From assembly GCA_964625275.1 (NCBI GenBank), contig CAZVBH010000099.1, forward strand, positions 1-7,641: a stretch of 7,641 nucleotides of DNA, written 5' to 3'. Positions 6,197 to 7,641 of the stretch are shown piece by piece; within the stretch, counting starts at the first letter, position 1, and every line of letters starts with the position of its first letter. Under the pieces are notes generated by a model that was not told the origin of the DNA, searched no databases, and saw only the letters and a list, made by a program, of their open reading frames with translations. The position numbers and the translations under genes were made by a program. The stretch is from UBA3775 sp964625275 (GTDB lineage Bacteria; Bacillota; Clostridia; Lachnospirales; Lachnospiraceae).

Positions 6197-6223
6197 GAAT
6201 TATATATGAATAGGGTAAAAATA

Positions 6224-7641
6224 ATGAATAAATATAAAAGAGAAATTCTAAAAATAACAGCTGTTTTAATGACTACAGTGCTTGCAACCTCCTGTGGTCA
6301 GAAAAATTCGGAAGAAGCCAAAAATTCAAATAATACTGCTATAACGGATGAGGTATCACCTGCCAAAGAAGCTACAGTTAAACCTACGGATTCTGCCACT
6401 GATATTTTAGAACCTGAAGAGGAGGAAGCTCCCAGAATAATTGACCTTTCCAATTATACACTGGCAGAAGGCTATGATGACCTTTATGAAGTAGCCTCCT
6501 TTGACGGAGATGTATTTTATTCATCAGCCATGCAGCTTGGCGATAAGCTCCTTATAATAGGTACACAGCCATTAAATGACATTGATGAGTCTGAGTATGA
6601 TGGCAATTCAGAGGGTTACTATTCTGATGAAGCTTATTCAGAAGGCTATTATTCTGATGAAGCTTATTCAGAAGGCTATTATTCTGATGGAACTTATTCA
6701 AAGGATGACAATTCTGAAGAAGATGCTTCAGGTGATGAATATTATGACGATTATGGAGACTACGAGGAAGCTATCTGCTATGGCTTTGTTTTCTCAATCT
6801 ATGATCCAATAAAAAAAGAAATCGAGGCAACTATAAACGGTGATGATTATGGATGTACAACCTACCTGACTGCAGGCGAAAATCTGATTATAGTTGATGA
6901 AAATGACAATATTCTTTACATATTCGATGATGACCTTGAAAATGCAACTAAATATGATTTGCCGGAAGGCAATTCAGAAGGCTGGTATTCATATTATGCC
7001 GGAGAAAATGCACTGCCGCTTTACAGATATAACTATGCTACCGGCGAGCTTAGCAGAATTATTTTGGATGCATTTGGCAAGCTAAGGGAAATAACGCTTG
7101 ATATTCCTTATTACTCAATTTCAATTTCAGCAGTTATGGATGATGGCGATACCATTATTCTAAGTGGTGTCAACGCAAATACTCTAAAATATGAAGTGGC
7201 AGAGTGGAATACAAAAGAAAATCAGGCAGTTATAGTTAGCAGCGATATTCCATGTAATGGCTATATTTATAGTGGTAATTCGGACGGCTTAGTTATTTTT
7301 GAAGTGGACAATACAGATGAAGCCGGTAGTCTTTGGGCTTGCCAAAAAATAGGAGAAGAGGCTGATTATTTCACCTTTGAATATGATTATCCAGAGCTGA
7401 CAGCAGATGGAAAATTGTTTTTCAATATTTATGCAGAAGGTGATGAAGCTGATACCAATCTGCTTTATCTTTATGATACTGATGGAACGGCGATTGCAAA
7501 TCTGAAATTTCAATCTGCTTCATATGATGAAAATGGAATTATAGAAGAGTATATGTATCTGACTAATAGTGCAATTCCAACAGAAAATCCGGACTACTAT
7601 TATATAATTGTTTCTTCAGAATTGAAAGGACTTACGATATA
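6224..7641 (+). CDS. Large acidic lipoprotein with Tyr/Asp repeats, 3' end outside window
   Basis: The frame stays open from ATG 6224 to the window end, giving 472 visible residues and no stop. It begins MNKYKREILK followed by a hydrophobic stretch and a lipobox-like ATSC with Cys24, so it should be exported, lipid-anchored and outside the membrane. Residues 25-75 are a flexible N/E/T/P-rich linker. Residues 130-159 are three copies of a 10-residue repeat, (E)GYYSDEAYS-like, with a decayed fourth copy (KDDNSEEDAS, 160-169), inside a very acidic Asp/Glu/Tyr tract. After about 185 come recurrent short strands such as FVFSIYDPIKKEI, LYIFDDDLENATKY, LYRYNYATGELSRI and LLYLYDTDGTAIA, which look like blades of a beta-propeller. 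I do not recognise the family. The ribosome site is a modest AGGG (6212-6215), 8 bases upstream. An in-frame ATG at 6206 lacks one. It has its own strong promoter and long leader. Confidence 0.88.
   Translation, partial: MNKYKREILKITAVLMTTVLATSCGQKNSEEAKNSNNTAITDEVSPAKEATVKPTDSATDILEPEEEEAPRIIDLSNYTLAEGYDDLYEVASFDGDVFYSSAMQLGDKLLIIGTQPLNDIDESEYDGNSEGYYSDEAYSEGYYSDEAYSEGYYSDGTYSKDDNSEEDASGDEYYDDYGDYEEAICYGFVFSIYDPIKKEIEATINGDDYGCTTYLTAGENLIIVDENDNILYIFDDDLENATKYDLPEGNSEGWYSYYAGENALPLYRYNYATGELSRIILDAFGKLREITLDIPYYSISISAVMDDGDTIILSGVNANTLKYEVAEWNTKENQAVIVSSDIPCNGYIYSGNSDGLVIFEVDNTDEAGSLWACQKIGEEADYFTFEYDYPELTADGKLFFNIYAEGDEADTNLLYLYDTDGTAIANLKFQSASYDENGIIEEYMYLTNSAIPTENPDYYYIIVSSELKGLTI
6611..6700 (+). 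repeat. 30-bp in-frame tandem repeat, three copies
   Basis: Copies at 6611-6640, 6641-6670 and 6671-6700 share the unit around TATTCTGATGAAGCTTATTC with only a few changes, and each encodes a (E)GYYSDxxYS peptide. A diverged copy follows (6701-6730), and a weak trace may precede it. The period is a multiple of three, so copy-number changes would keep the lipoprotein frame while altering an exposed acidic, Tyr-rich spacer. Confidence 0.92.

Larger units (their letters stand above)
5869..6223. other. Divergent intergenic region, asnS / lipoprotein
   Basis: This is 355 bp without a protein-coding gene. From left to right it holds the asnS ribosome site and leader hairpin (5869-5910), a weak possible asnS promoter (5941-5969), a very AT-rich stretch (about 5955-6000), a strong rightward promoter (6003-6030), and a leader with a richer G content than the flanking AT tracts (6037-6223). 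I see no T-box, tRNA, or intrinsic terminator in it. Confidence 0.8.

Noticed and set aside
6206..6223. Upstream in-frame ATG for the lipoprotein
   Set aside because: No purine-rich ribosome site precedes it, whereas AGGG lies 8 bases before the ATG at 6224. The longer start would only add six residues before the signal peptide.
6576..6812. 78-codon alternative-frame ORF in the lipoprotein repeat region
   Set aside because: It is a low-complexity Met/Ile/Leu-rich frame produced by the 30-bp repeat. The lipoprotein frame is open throughout and has a signal peptide.

Overview
This AT-rich window looks like chromosomal DNA from an anaerobic, fermentative, low-GC Firmicute. A member of the Lachnospiraceae (Butyrivibrio / Lachnospira / Roseburia type) is my best guess. 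The guess rests on the oxygen-sensitive pyruvate formate-lyase with its activase, strong AAGGAGG-type ribosome sites, sigma-A-type promoters, an AsnA-type asparagine synthetase and a Gram-positive-style lipoprotein signal. It is inference; no rRNA or other marker gene is present.

Layout. The left half is a forward-strand central-carbon block: the 3' end of pflB (1-562), an intrinsic terminator (641-676), pflA (699-1484), a near-consensus promoter (1508-1536) and pgi (1591-3174). pgi converges on a reverse-strand asparagine block and the two share a bidirectional terminator (3209-3237). The asparagine block is asnS (5868 to 4477) followed by asnA (4270 to 3260). The 206 bp between them hold a 69-bp tandem duplication full of palindromes (4326-4463). 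To the right, a 355-bp divergent region (5869-6223) carries the asnS leader, a strong rightward promoter (6003-6030) and a roughly 190-nt leader with potential to be a structured RNA. It leads into a large acidic lipoprotein gene (6224 to the window end, open at the 3' side).

How the genes fit together. Pgi feeds glucose-6-phosphate into glycolysis. PflB splits the resulting pyruvate to acetyl-CoA and formate, and PflA installs the glycyl radical PflB needs. AsnA makes asparagine from aspartate and ammonia, and AsnS charges it onto tRNA-Asn. The lipoprotein is an exported surface protein of unknown function with a Tyr/Asp-rich 10-residue repeat.

Most of the window is ordinary housekeeping sequence. 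The parts worth a second look are non-coding: the 69-bp repeats, the lipoprotein leader (which shares a two-part sequence block with those repeats), and the hairpin next to the asnS ribosome site. The Pgi is also unusual for a Firmicute in its length and in one active-site position.
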